From contig CAJNYU010003734.1 in assembly GCA_905331475.1 (NCBI GenBank), positions 1 through 64,000 of the forward strand: DNA of 64,000 nt, read 5' to 3'. Of this stretch, positions 1 to 10,145 are shown piece after piece. The position numbers and the translations under genes are program-made. A model generated the notes under the pieces. The model saw only the letters and a list, made by a program, of their open reading frames with translations. It did not search any database and was not told the origin of the DNA. Source of the DNA: Rotaria socialis. Its lineage: Eukaryota > Rotifera > Eurotatoria > Philodinida > Philodinidae. Every line of letters begins with the position of its first letter. Positions within the stretch are counted from its first letter, which is position 1.

Positions 1-572
1 ATGGATGGTGAGCGCATATGTTTGTAGATGATGCTGTATGGCTGTTCTTTAATGAGCATGCATACAGAAAACTCACAGTCACATCTTCACTCTCAAAATA
101 ACTGATGGTTTTTTTACTTGTTAATGGTGGGCAGAGTTGCTCATTGTAAGTCGGCACTGGATAACAAACAGGCGAGCTCTGACATCGAGGATGATGAACA
201 CATCTATGATTAGGTTCATAACAAAGGCTATTGTGGTCACACATAGCTAGTTTGAAACAGTCTGCCAAGAATTCATAGCTACAGATGCCAACGTTAATAG
301 TGCCTGGAATATGCAAACAGACACAAGCAGCATTTGTTGAACATTTAGCATATTGAGCAATTCCATGGCATATTTGAGATTTGACTTGAACAAGCAATAC
401 ACTAAATAGAGAAAAAAAGAATAAATCTGTAAAACTTTAAAGAAAGATTTCTCGGTGTTCAGTCCGTAGAAAAAGAATAGAACTACCTGCATAGAATGAG
501 CAAGAAACAGGAGATTGTTTTTGTAGACATCGTTTTTGTTAAAATGAAATGCAACAGCGACAGCGCACACAT
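1..572 (-). CDS. Secreted Cys-rich protein, 5' part (cut by window edge)
   Basis: Two exons are visible on the minus strand: 572-487 and 401-1, joined across an 85 bp GT-AG intron in phase 2. The first exon begins with an ATG at 572, with a second in-frame ATG at 530 (MSTKTISCFLLILC). Joined to the next exon it gives a hydrophobic signal peptide ending near LLVQVKSQ. The mature part is dense in cysteines (ICHG, AKCS, ACVCL, GICS, LADCF, MCDHN, SLCYE, HRCVHHPRC, PVCYPV, QLCPP), so it should be an extracellular, disulphide-rich protein. The reading frame stays open to base 1, so the C-terminal part lies outside the window. I recall similar Cys-rich blocks in secreted bdelloid proteins, but this is from memory. 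No function is assigned. Confidence 0.6.
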
Positions 573-3500
573 CTTTATATATGATGAATAGTTAATCTTT
601 CACACATTCGCCGAAAGTGAAAAACACGACTTAATCCTTCTATAGTTAGAAATTCGATATCGTTCCGATACTTTCGTCACAATTTAACATTGCTCTGGAA
701 ATTAATCCTGACAGTAGGAAAAGAACCCAATTAAAAAAAATGATTGAAACAGCTCGTTTCAGAATGTGTGCGTGTGGAGGACTGAATGTAATTCCCACCT
801 ACTGGGCCTTGTCCCAGTTGACTTAGATATTTTAGACACAACATTGGATTTTAATATTCTAAAATACATGTTTTTCCGAAACAAAATTATTTCTATAACA
901 TTGGTGACATGCCATTTCAATTGGGCACAATGAACCATAAGATTATAAACGATATAAAAATATGATGATTGTGCATTAGTAAATAGACTTTGAAATTGGT
1001 TTTCAATTTAGCATGACATAATCGTTGCCAATACAACTAATCACTTCGAAAGTACGAATGATAAGACAGGTGCAAGTTACAATTGTTTTTGTCTCAATAG
1101 TTTATTTTTATGGCCTTTACCTATGTTTTTCATCAAGATATCACTCGAAGAAAAAGCTGGCAGCAAGAGTTACAATCTGATGAAGGGTAACCTGAGGGAA
1201 AAGTGTACCATTGTATTATAGTGGGAAATTACATTAAACAAAGCGACATGGAAAACTAGGGTGTGGGTGAGAATATATATATCTTTATGTAGCNGGCCTT
1301 TACCTATGTTTTTCATCAAGATATCACACGAAGAAAAAACTGACAGCAATAGTTACAATCTGATGAAGGGTAACCTGAGGGAAAGTGTACCATTGTAGGG
1401 TGTGGGTGTGGATGTGAGTGAGAATATATATATATCTTTATGTAGCTTGTATGGATTTATCTGATCATCATTGAAGTATTTAGTTATTTTTGAGAAAACA
1501 GCTGTTTTTTTTTCGTAAAAAAATTATAATCGAATATGGCCACAAAAGTGATACTTATCTGGTTACTCGTCATCAGCATCAGTAATATGACCATGCACTT
1601 GTTATCATCGAAATCTCACGAGAAAGTCATCCATCACTTATTGTATATTTCGACATCATTAAAAAGAGGCTAATTCGAACTATTTAGAATTATTAGTGCA
1701 TAGTTCAACAATCAATTAAACCAAAAATCATTTATGTTGGACAAAGAGAAATAATCGTATCATCATTTTATTGCTATGGGATCTCCTTACACAAAGGATA
1801 GCTATTGAAAATTCTTCGCAGGTTTCCATCAACCTACTAGAACAACACCTTTCGATTAAATTAAAGAATTGTCAAATATTTTTTTTTCTAATCATATATC
1901 AGATGTGAAAATGATGGTGGAACATTGAGATGTGATATTAAAATTCGATTTTTTTGTTCAACGAAGCAGTTTCGAATAAATTCTTTTTATATGCGAAACG
2001 AGATAAATGTTTTTAACATGAATAAGCATTTTGTATAATTTGAAATTGTACACGTCTAAATAAAGTAAAACTTTCTTTTATATCGATCATATGAATCTTG
2101 AGAAAAATCATTCTATCTATTTTTTGCTACTGCGATTTTTAAATTTTCAATGAATCATAATTCAACATATAATGTGCAGAATATGTCTTAGTAATATTGT
2201 TTGAAATGAAAACAAGATTGGATTTTTTTCTTCAATTCTATTGAAATGAAAAAAAGATTAAATCAACGACCTACAAGCTCATTACTTTGTTGTAATATGA
2301 TGTAAAACATCCATTGCACCAGATATCAATGTTAGTTTCGAAAATATATGACTTTACTACTTTGTCGAACATAATTCAAAATATAAATCAGATGTGTGTT
2401 CTATATTCTAGATCACTTGTGATCCGACAAATCTTTCTTAACTATATTTAAATTCATCTTAAATTGAATGAATGCTTACTTATCAAGTAATGAAGCTATG
2501 TGTAGACTTCGATCAAAAAGTAGGCATACTAATGCATGAGTTAAGTTTCAAACAATTTCAAGAAACATTATTGTCATTTGTTCAAGTGCTGATTTATGAA
2601 CACTTGCACCTATTTTATTACGATCAGTGAATATACTATGAACAAGGAGAAAATTTTCAATCTAAAACTAAAATTATAGAAACAAAGAAATTCTATCATA
2701 GATCAAGTAATTTGTCGACAGGATAAAATTCATCAAGTAGTCTTATACTATATGAGTATTTGCTTGCAGATAAACAACACATTGACGATAACCTGCTGTT
2801 CGAACACTAAATAAAAATACATTGATCAATGGATAATGTTTTGGATTCAACAAAAGTTATTTTTCTACTTTTAATTGTCGTAAAAGTATTGCAATATTCA
2901 TTTGATACTTATAATTTTGATTGAAGAAGAAGATGAAGAAGAACAGCTAATCGACAATAATTCGAAACTTTAGAAAAATATAATTAAATAAATTCTATAG
3001 AAACAAAAAATTACCTCCTCAGACCATTCTATTGTATGTAAAAAGGTTGAAAAAAAACTATAGATTGTTCAACTTTGAAATGTATCATTGATTGTTAATT
3101 GTTGTTTAATTAATCAATGTATAATCGACAGAATAATATGCAAACTAAAACATACAGAAAATTAACTTTAAGAAAATTCCATGTTTTCATATCATACATT
3201 CATTGTTGCATAGAGTTATGTTTGCCAAATAGATCTAATGTTTCGATAATAAACCATAACAGAAATCCAATATATCAAATGGTGATGGTTGATCAACTTG
3301 TGGAGATTCGTCGTATTTTAAAGACCTAGAAAATATGAATTGTATAGCAAAGCAAAATGATTCAACATTACCATTTGATGTTGCTGAATTGATTGATGAA
3401 ACATATCGAGTACTTGTTCATGTATTATTAAAATCATAAAGAATTCGTTCCTTTAGAGCATTTAAATTTGAAAGATTTCAAAATAAAATGATGATTTTTC

Positions 3501-3595
3501 GATCTATTGCCATTATAGATAAATCGAAATTTAAACAGGCGAATGATGAAATCATTTGCTTCATCATTAAATGTCATTTTTGGAATGAGACGAAA
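573..3595. other. AT-rich intergenic region, no supported gene
   Basis: About 3 kb without a convincing coding exon. It contains the duplicated block around the N at 1294, listed separately. A short exon-like stretch at 3327-3438 on the plus strand (AG before it, 36 codons, stop TAA) has coding-like wording but no recognisable partner exon. Confidence 0.5.
1112..1446. repeat. Near-identical duplicate flanking a single-N gap
   Basis: The block 1112-1293 (starting ggcctttacctatgttt, ending ctttatgtagc) is repeated at 1295-1446 with a few substitutions and an internal deletion of about 40 bases. A single N at 1294 separates the copies. This looks like two alleles or homeologous copies laid end to end at a scaffold join rather than a biological tandem repeat. 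Confidence 0.75.
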
Positions 3596-3786
3596 GTGGA
3601 CCGAACTCGACGGCACTGCAGTGTCGAGACGATCTGTGGCACAGGTCCGAGTGAACCCGGGTGATCCTGGCTGATGTCCAAAAATCCGCTTGAAAGAGCC
3701 TGGCTCCAATGGGGCCAACGCCGGCTTTCAAACCGACGAGAACAGATACTACATTTTGATCTTAGCCGAAAAGGCCGAGAAGCGAT
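3596..3786 (-). ncRNA. RNU2: U2 spliceosomal snRNA
   Basis: The reverse complement starting at 3786 reads ATCGCTTCTCGGCCTTTT, the diagnostic U2 5' end with stem I, followed by GGCTAAGATCAA. The branch-site pairing sequence GTAGTA is at 3752-3747 and TATCTGTTCT follows. An exact Sm-type site GGATTTTTGGA lies at 3687-3677, about 100 nt from the 5' end, as in other U2 RNAs. A 3' stem-loop with arms CTCGAC/GTCGAG and an ACTGCAGT centre corresponds to stem IV. The length of about 190 nt matches metazoan U2. The stem IIa/IIb and III regions diverge from the vertebrate sequence but keep complementary GC-rich arms. U2 pairs with the intron branch point in the spliceosome. The exact 3' end is estimated. 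Confidence 0.93.
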
Positions 3787-6553
3787 AACCACATTGACGA
3801 CCAGAAAATCACGAAATTGCGGCTGCAATGACACATTGCTCACTCCAAGGCTCGCACAGAACAGGAAAAAAATGAAACGCGTAACTCGGTTTCGATTGAG
3901 AATGTAACTGGAGAAAAGGAGTATATTTAATGCGATGCGAAGCGATGATCTCAAGAACGAATTTCGCTTGATGCTCGTTGAAACGATTTTACTAAAATTA
4001 AGATCTTTATATGCTACAAATTTTGTCCGATCTCTCCCGTCAAATTTGGCGTGGACAAAGTAGAATGTGGATCATATTTTTCACTTAGTCGATTTCATGC
4101 AGTCAGACTTGGCGTGGATTTAACCATGATTAAAAAGTTGACGATTAAATTCATAAGCTTTATTAAACATTGAAAATTCCTTAGCCTAAAAATCAATAAA
4201 TGTTTAATAGCCAATCATTTAAATAAAAGGCCGCATATGTTTACTTATTGATGCTGAATTGTATGAATGTAAACATCGTTGCTGTTACAATGAGACAAAA
4301 TACTGGTGGTTACACTATCTAACTTCAAGGCTTTTCTCGGTTGTCAAGTTTTCGTGGAAATGGATAATGCAATCAGATAAAAACCTTCGTATTGCTTACT
4401 GTTTATAAATGATCAACATTTTCATTCTCAAATTCGCATCCTTAGTTTTTTTTTCTATAACGAAAATTTGAATAAAAAGATTCAGCAGAGTTTGATTCGA
4501 ACGCAAACTTAAATAATTGTATATTTTAGAAAAAAACAAAGGAATGAAACTTGCTGGAAGTGATCTAAATTGAAAAATCAAATATATCTCTACTCATAGA
4601 TTGAAATCAATGGAGTGTTGAAATACAATCATGAAAAAGATGCATCTACCTTTTTAAAATATGAAATACTTTCAGATTTGTTCATTAATACCCTAGGACT
4701 ATCACATAAAAAGGCGAAGCAAAACGTATGTAGTTCATGTTACTAATCGTCATACTAATTCAAAGATATTGATATTTTACCCATGTTCTTCTTATTATGC
4801 AAGTAGAGAAGCTATAATCCAACTGAATTTTAATAAACATGTTTGTTAAAATATGATTCTCTAATTCTAAGTACATTTTTTTCTGTTTTGATGGCATATT
4901 GATTTTATTCAGTTCTTATATGATAAATTAGAGTTACAGTTTATTACTTAAAATTATGTGTTACCCAAATATAATTTAATTCATACATCATAGAAAAAGT
5001 ATCGAGTGACTTTACGAATATTGTGTCTGGTGAGATTCACTGCATACTTTGAAACGAAGACTAGTTGTTGCACTTTAAATTGACTGTGGAATGCAATTAC
5101 TTTTTGAAGTATAGGATATTTTACCGTTTCTATCTATTTCCAATGCTAGAAATTCTAAAATAAGTATGACGCAAGATGGTGATGCTCTACGAATTAGCAA
5201 GTTGTTACTTTGAACGACTGAGTTTCGAGATCAGAAATGCTTCGATCTAAATGAAGAATGTTCTCCTATTTGTTTGTGAATAAATTTCAAATTATTATCT
5301 AGGATCAAAGAATCTAACATATTTATTGTTTGGTAAATTTCTTGCACTTGCTAACTCTAATTTATGTATCATTACAACAATTATTTGTTGATAAGTATCA
5401 TTACAACAATTATTTGTTGATAAGTATCATTTACATAATATTCTGGGAATTGAACTCGACAAACTTAAACAGATTCGCTTATTTAAGTTGATTATATTCA
5501 TTTTTTTATTTTTTTTATTTAACGAGTTCTTTCAGTAAACAAAGTAAAGGTATTTTTGTCTGTGTTGGTCATGTCCTATCATTGAATTTTTCTCCACAAA
5601 ATTTATCGATTGGATGATAATGTGAAACTTTACGCTGCTTCTACAATAATAATTCATCAGATGTATTCACATTTTAATTAAATTAGATATTATTAAGCAT
5701 GCCTTTTTTCGTTTTACTTCGAAAGTACGATCAGACGTTATCTTTAGGAAAGAAAACAAATTACTTTTTGAGTATAAAATAATTTGATACCACTGGTTTT
5801 GTTCAAGACATTCTGTAAATTCTATTATATCCCGTGGTGAAAAATAAATGTTACATTAACGATGTTTACATGAAAATTAACAAAGTTGCCTTCGACCTAA
5901 ACATATAGAATTTCATGAAACAAACCGCTCAATTTTATTAACTAAAAAAAGAAGTAGAAAGATGGTATTTATTTTATCATAAATATCAGTAGTGACTAAC
6001 AATTGAGTTAAGTTGAGCACCTCATGATTCATTGATCGTTTCGTAGTGTAGACTAAGAAAAAATACAATTGGAAAAGGTAAAACAATTTCAAATGTTTTG
6101 CCCGCAGTAATAATAAAAATAGTTAATCAATGAAAAGTTTCATCAATATCATCTTCTTGCATAAATATAAATTTTATGTATTCGTTTGCGAGAGTTAGAG
6201 TCATTTTTGATTCAAAAAAATGAAGTTCAGTCAAACTATGAAAACATCGGATTAGATACAATATAAAATACAAGAACTGATATTTTCATTATGTTCTGAT
6301 TTTTCGAATAGTACAGTCGTGAATTAGAAACTACTATATTTTGTAAGAAGCTAAGCTAGTAGCACTTCACCCAGTCAAAAGTAATAATAAATACAAAATC
6401 AACAGAATCGATTCCTATTGAATAGATTAGAATTAAATGAAAAAGTTTTGTAAAGCCGAAAAAACCAGTTTAAAATCTGAGCAAACGACTGTTATTATGT
6501 CGACTATTTCATAGTAGCCGTGAAGTTAGTTTGTCTTGTAAATAAATATTGAT
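3787..6553. other. Intergenic, AT-rich; possible U2 upstream elements
   Basis: No supported coding exon. Close to the U2 gene lie two copies of an 18-base motif (gtcaaatttggcgtggac at 4039-4056 and gtcagacttggcgtggat at 4102-4119), 250-330 bp upstream of the U2 5' end. A 29 bp tandem duplication sits at 5366-5431. Confidence 0.5.
5366..5431. repeat. 29 bp tandem duplication
   Basis: The unit gtatcattacaacaattatt plus tgttgataa occurs at 5366-5394 and again, identically, at 5395-5423, followed by a partial third copy (gtatcatt). It is a local slippage-type repeat in non-coding sequence. Confidence 0.9.
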
Positions 6554-7389
6554 TTAAAGTAACTGATTTTGATCATCTGTCATATGCTCATTGACGTGTT
6601 GATTCCGATCATGACGATTCATGTTTGTTGAAAATAACATAAAACATATAGGACATTTTTCATTAGAATTATCATCCTTGTTTAGTTTGTTATTTGAAGT
6701 GAAATCACTGTGGGTTGGTTGTTTATCTTCTTCTTTATCTTGCATCTCAAATGTGTGTCGATTACTAAAAACAATATTAAAAGTATTATAACAAGGCAAT
6801 GTTACAATGCGCAGACACACTTTATTTGATTTGAATTCGAAGTTGTTGAGTTATGTGATAAACTCGCTTTAGAATCATCTTTATTTTCTGTTTTCTTAGC
6901 TTCATTCTTGGCAAGCCGTCGTCGACGTCTGTGATCGTTTCGTGCATTCAGATCCATCTTTTCTAATCGTTGCATTTCTTCTTGATCTTCTATGGTGACC
7001 ACTTGTGGATACTCCACTTCACGTTGAACAAATTGCAATATTGCAACTTGAAACTTTAACGATTGACATGCATCGCCTAACTCTTTAAAAAGTTCTCCAT
7101 GTTGTGCATGATGGTACGTATTGGCTATTTCAACGGTTTCTTTGTATTTTTCATCAAAAACGGGTCTTAGACGATCGTATTCATTGATAATAAGAACTTT
7201 TTGTTTTTCCGCGTGCTTTTCGATTCGTTCATTCCAATCATGATGCCATTGATTTATACTATCAATAGATTTTTGTCGTTCAGTATTCAAAATTTTCCAA
7301 TGTTGATAGAATATTTTATCAATTTTATTTACATAAGCATTGGCATTTGGTAACCAAGAGCAAGGTGGAGTGATGAAAGTGCTCGTCAT
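6554..7389 (-). CDS. Coiled-coil/C2H2-finger paralogue A
   Basis: Two exons, 7389-6821 and 6764-6554, joined in phase 2 across a 56 bp intron, give 259 aa. Residues 20-140 look mainly alpha-helical and charged (IFYQHWKIL, SINQWHHDW, SLKFQVAILQFV). A basic Arg/Lys stretch follows (NDHRRRRRLAKN). The second exon encodes an acidic/Asn-rich linker and ends in one zinc-finger-like motif, CPIC-x15-H-x3-H, then MTDD and a short tail. It is one of three paralogues here (also 8075-8928 and 15446-16268), all minus strand, with the same intron position and phase and the finger alone on exon 2. The single C-terminal CPxC finger after a helical region resembles the layout of ubiquitin-binding autophagy receptors (CALCOCO/TAX1BP1), but that is only an architectural analogy. 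I do not recognise the family. Confidence 0.8.
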
Positions 7390-8074
7390 GTTGTGAAAAA
7401 TCTGATAAAAATTGTTTTCGTAAGTATAATCTCAAATAAACCTATTCGACTTTTTGTAATTACAATAAATGCATTGCTAGTCAGAAACGTTGTTCTTCAG
7501 TTATTTATTCATATAGCAAGAGAAATTTACTTGAATGAATAAGAGAAAGTTGGAAAAAAATGCACTCTATCAAAATATTTGTTGACAAGCAAACACGTTA
7601 TAAGAGCAGACATGAAAATTATCGGTACGCTTTTTTTTACCTGTAGTCATTGTAAAACAAGTTTTCTTTTCTCTAACTGGCAGATGGCAAACAGTACCTT
7701 GAGTGTTTGTTTTTGAGCATATAGAAAATTTTCATCGAGACAAAACACAAACACAAAAATGAAAATCATGAAAAAAGAATCTGAACAATTGTCAATTTCA
7801 CCTTTCACGGAATTAAAGATCACCAATACTTTATGTTAGAGTAAATTTTGCATGGAAAACAAATCGGATACCTGAAAACATGAAGCTCAATATTCGTCCA
7901 CATAAATAAATATGCATACATTGAATAACAAGATAGCATTAGCAAAGTTTCTTTTTCACGACAACAATCTTCACATGTATAGAAAAAAAATCCATTATAC
8001 TTCTGGTAATTACACAAAGAAATACCAATAGAGAATTTATCCCTTCAATGATGAAAAAAGTATGCATTTTGATA
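7390..8074. other. Intergenic between paralogues A and B
   Basis: 685 bp of AT-rich sequence containing the presumed promoter of paralogue A and the 3' flank of paralogue B. No coding exon or structured element was seen. Confidence 0.5.
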
Positions 8075-8928
8075 TCAAAACTTGACGAGTTCAGTATTAT
8101 TACTATCTACCATATGTTGATCGATATGTTCATACCGGCTTTGACGTGTCATATTGGTCGAAAATATCATAAAACATATAGGGCATCTGTTATTTGCATC
8201 ATCATCATCGTTTGTAGTCGTTGTAACTAACATATTGTTACCGTTCATGGTCGTATCATACGCACTCGAGGATGAAGTCGCCAGTTGTTCTTCACTGGAA
8301 AAAGAAAGAATGGCAATCATGACACAGTATGAGATTTGAATGTGTAACTTTACCGTATTCCGTTTGGAATGGATGGAATTGAATTAATAAATGCGCTAGA
8401 AGTATTATTTTCATCGCGTTTTCTCATCTGAATATTTTCGTCAGTTGGTCGTCGTTGATGATTTTCGCATTCAAGCGTTGGCGTCATGTTTGCATGGAGC
8501 TTATTTCTTTCTGAGTAATTTTCAACTGGTGCCACTTGTGGACGTGGTTGTTGTTGTTGTTCATCAAGAATATATTTTAATTCTGCCACTTGAAACTTCA
8601 ACAATCGACATGTATCACGCATACCATTGAATACATCTTTCTGTTTTGAGTTATGATAAGCCTTAGCTAGGTTCAAATAATTTTCACGTTCCTGATTGAA
8701 AATAATTCGTTGATTATTGTAATGCATATTGAGAATACGAATTTGTGTATCTGCATACATTCCGATTTTGCGAATATTTTCAGAACGCCAACTATTAATC
8801 GCGCCAATCGCTTCGTCGGCGTATTTCTTCAATTCTTCCCAATGGCTATAGAATATCTCACGTATTTCATTCTCTTCTTTACTACTCCTATAGCTATGTC
8901 GATTTGGCTCATCAAAAATATTGCTCAT
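8075..8928 (-). CDS. Coiled-coil/C2H2-finger paralogue B
   Basis: Exons 8928-8354 and 8294-8075 join in phase 2 across a 59 bp intron (264 aa). It is the same design as paralogue A. An N-terminal helical region carries the family landmarks EIFYSHWEEL, AINSWRSE and LLKFQVAEL, followed by a polar linker with a Q run. The second exon has a Ser/Thr/Asp-rich stretch and the C-terminal finger CPIC-x15-H-x3-H (RCPICFMIFSTN start, EHIDQH end). The finger exon is more similar to paralogue A than to paralogue C (FSTNM shared). This suggests A and B are the more recent duplicates. Function unknown; ubiquitin or RNA/DNA binding by the finger are both possible. Confidence 0.8.
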
Positions 8929-10145
8929 AATTTACGGAAATCTACAATATGATAAATAGATGTATTAACTATGATTAAGATACGATGTTAGAAGAAATCG
9001 GAAATAAATTTAGGTATTTTTCCCACACTAATCATTTTTATTTATCAAATTCTTTGTTTGGATATTTTTACTTCTGAAATAAGCAAAGGAAAGAAAAATC
9101 TAACATGAAAAATAAAAAAAACAGAACGTAAAGAAATTTCACTAACATAAACAATGAGTAGACAAGAAAACATTAGGAAGAAAACTTTCATTTCAGTCAT
9201 TTTTTCGACTAACGTAATTCAAGTACTATCAAGTATATTTGCACATGAAAATGAACATGCAAAATTCAAACGTACGTCCGTAGATTCTCGCTGCCTGAGT
9301 AGTCAAGCGCAAGATGATAGGAAAGTAAAACACGAATGTTTCAACCAGTCAAATGACTTTTATCGAAAAGATCAACAGAAAACAAAATCTTTCCTATAGA
9401 TGCCTCGTTTTCGAGCCATCATGCTTATTAAATAAATGTAGATGAGTAGATTTGTCGAACATCTAAAACTAAATATGAAATGGTTTTCTTCTATGACAGT
9501 GATATTTTCAGGTTTTTCAAACATGCGAAAGGAACAATTTGATATGTCTGTGTTTTTCATGACTTAATATTCAATAGATTTTTGGCTGCTTTGTAATAAA
9601 AAAACAAACATAAGATGAGTAATTATAAACCACTCCACTGAAGTAACAGTGTAAAGGTGATATTTGTAAATCATTTTCCTAAGAAGTTTCATAAAATTAA
9701 AATTCACCTGACTGTTTGAAAATGTTAATTCTGTCAGACTTGCCATCGTCCAAGCACTCATTATAAATGCGTATCTAATGGAAGATAGAACTTGTGCACA
9801 TGCACAAATATTTTCTAGACACTGTGTTTAGTATACTGTTTCATTTTAGAAAGTTATCACTCAAATCTTCAAAAAGCAAATGGCTAGATGTTGAATGTTT
9901 ACATAAGCGCTGCTTTATATGATTATCAGCGACCTATCTTCGTCTGCGGATACATTCTAGAGTAGCTGTGACAAATGATTCTGCTTAGTTTTAAAAAAAT
10001 GCTTGTTGGAAAATTCAAGAACATCCTTTAATCATGGAGGTTTATAAACACACTGGCTATTTTTTACAACAAGATAACAGAATGTCATCGAAGAATAGCA
10101 TTGTGTTTTTTAGATACAGTTCCTAATATAGATATTAGAAAGAGA
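8929..10145. other. Intergenic, no gene seen
   Basis: 1.2 kb of AT-rich DNA. Short ORFs on both strands (for example 9154-9399) show no domain, no splice partners and no coding-like residue composition. Confidence 0.5.

Noticed and set aside
247..570. 107-codon minus-strand ORF rich in Leu and Phe
   Set aside because: It crosses the intron of the Cys-rich gene and its second half is out of the supported frame.
3327..3438. Exon-like plus-strand stretch ending LIDETYRVLVHVLLKS
   Set aside because: Coding-like wording and an AG before it, but no upstream exon or family could be found; may be a gene remnant.
3434..3954. Overlapping ORFs of 77-126 codons on both strands
   Set aside because: They lie over or beside the U2 snRNA gene; open frames arise from its GC-rich sequence.
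5366..5431. Considered as a CRISPR-like or transposon terminal repeat
   Set aside because: Only two adjacent identical units with no spacers; an ordinary tandem duplication.
9154..9399. 81-codon plus-strand ORF
   Set aside because: Isolated, low similarity to any family I know, no splice signals.
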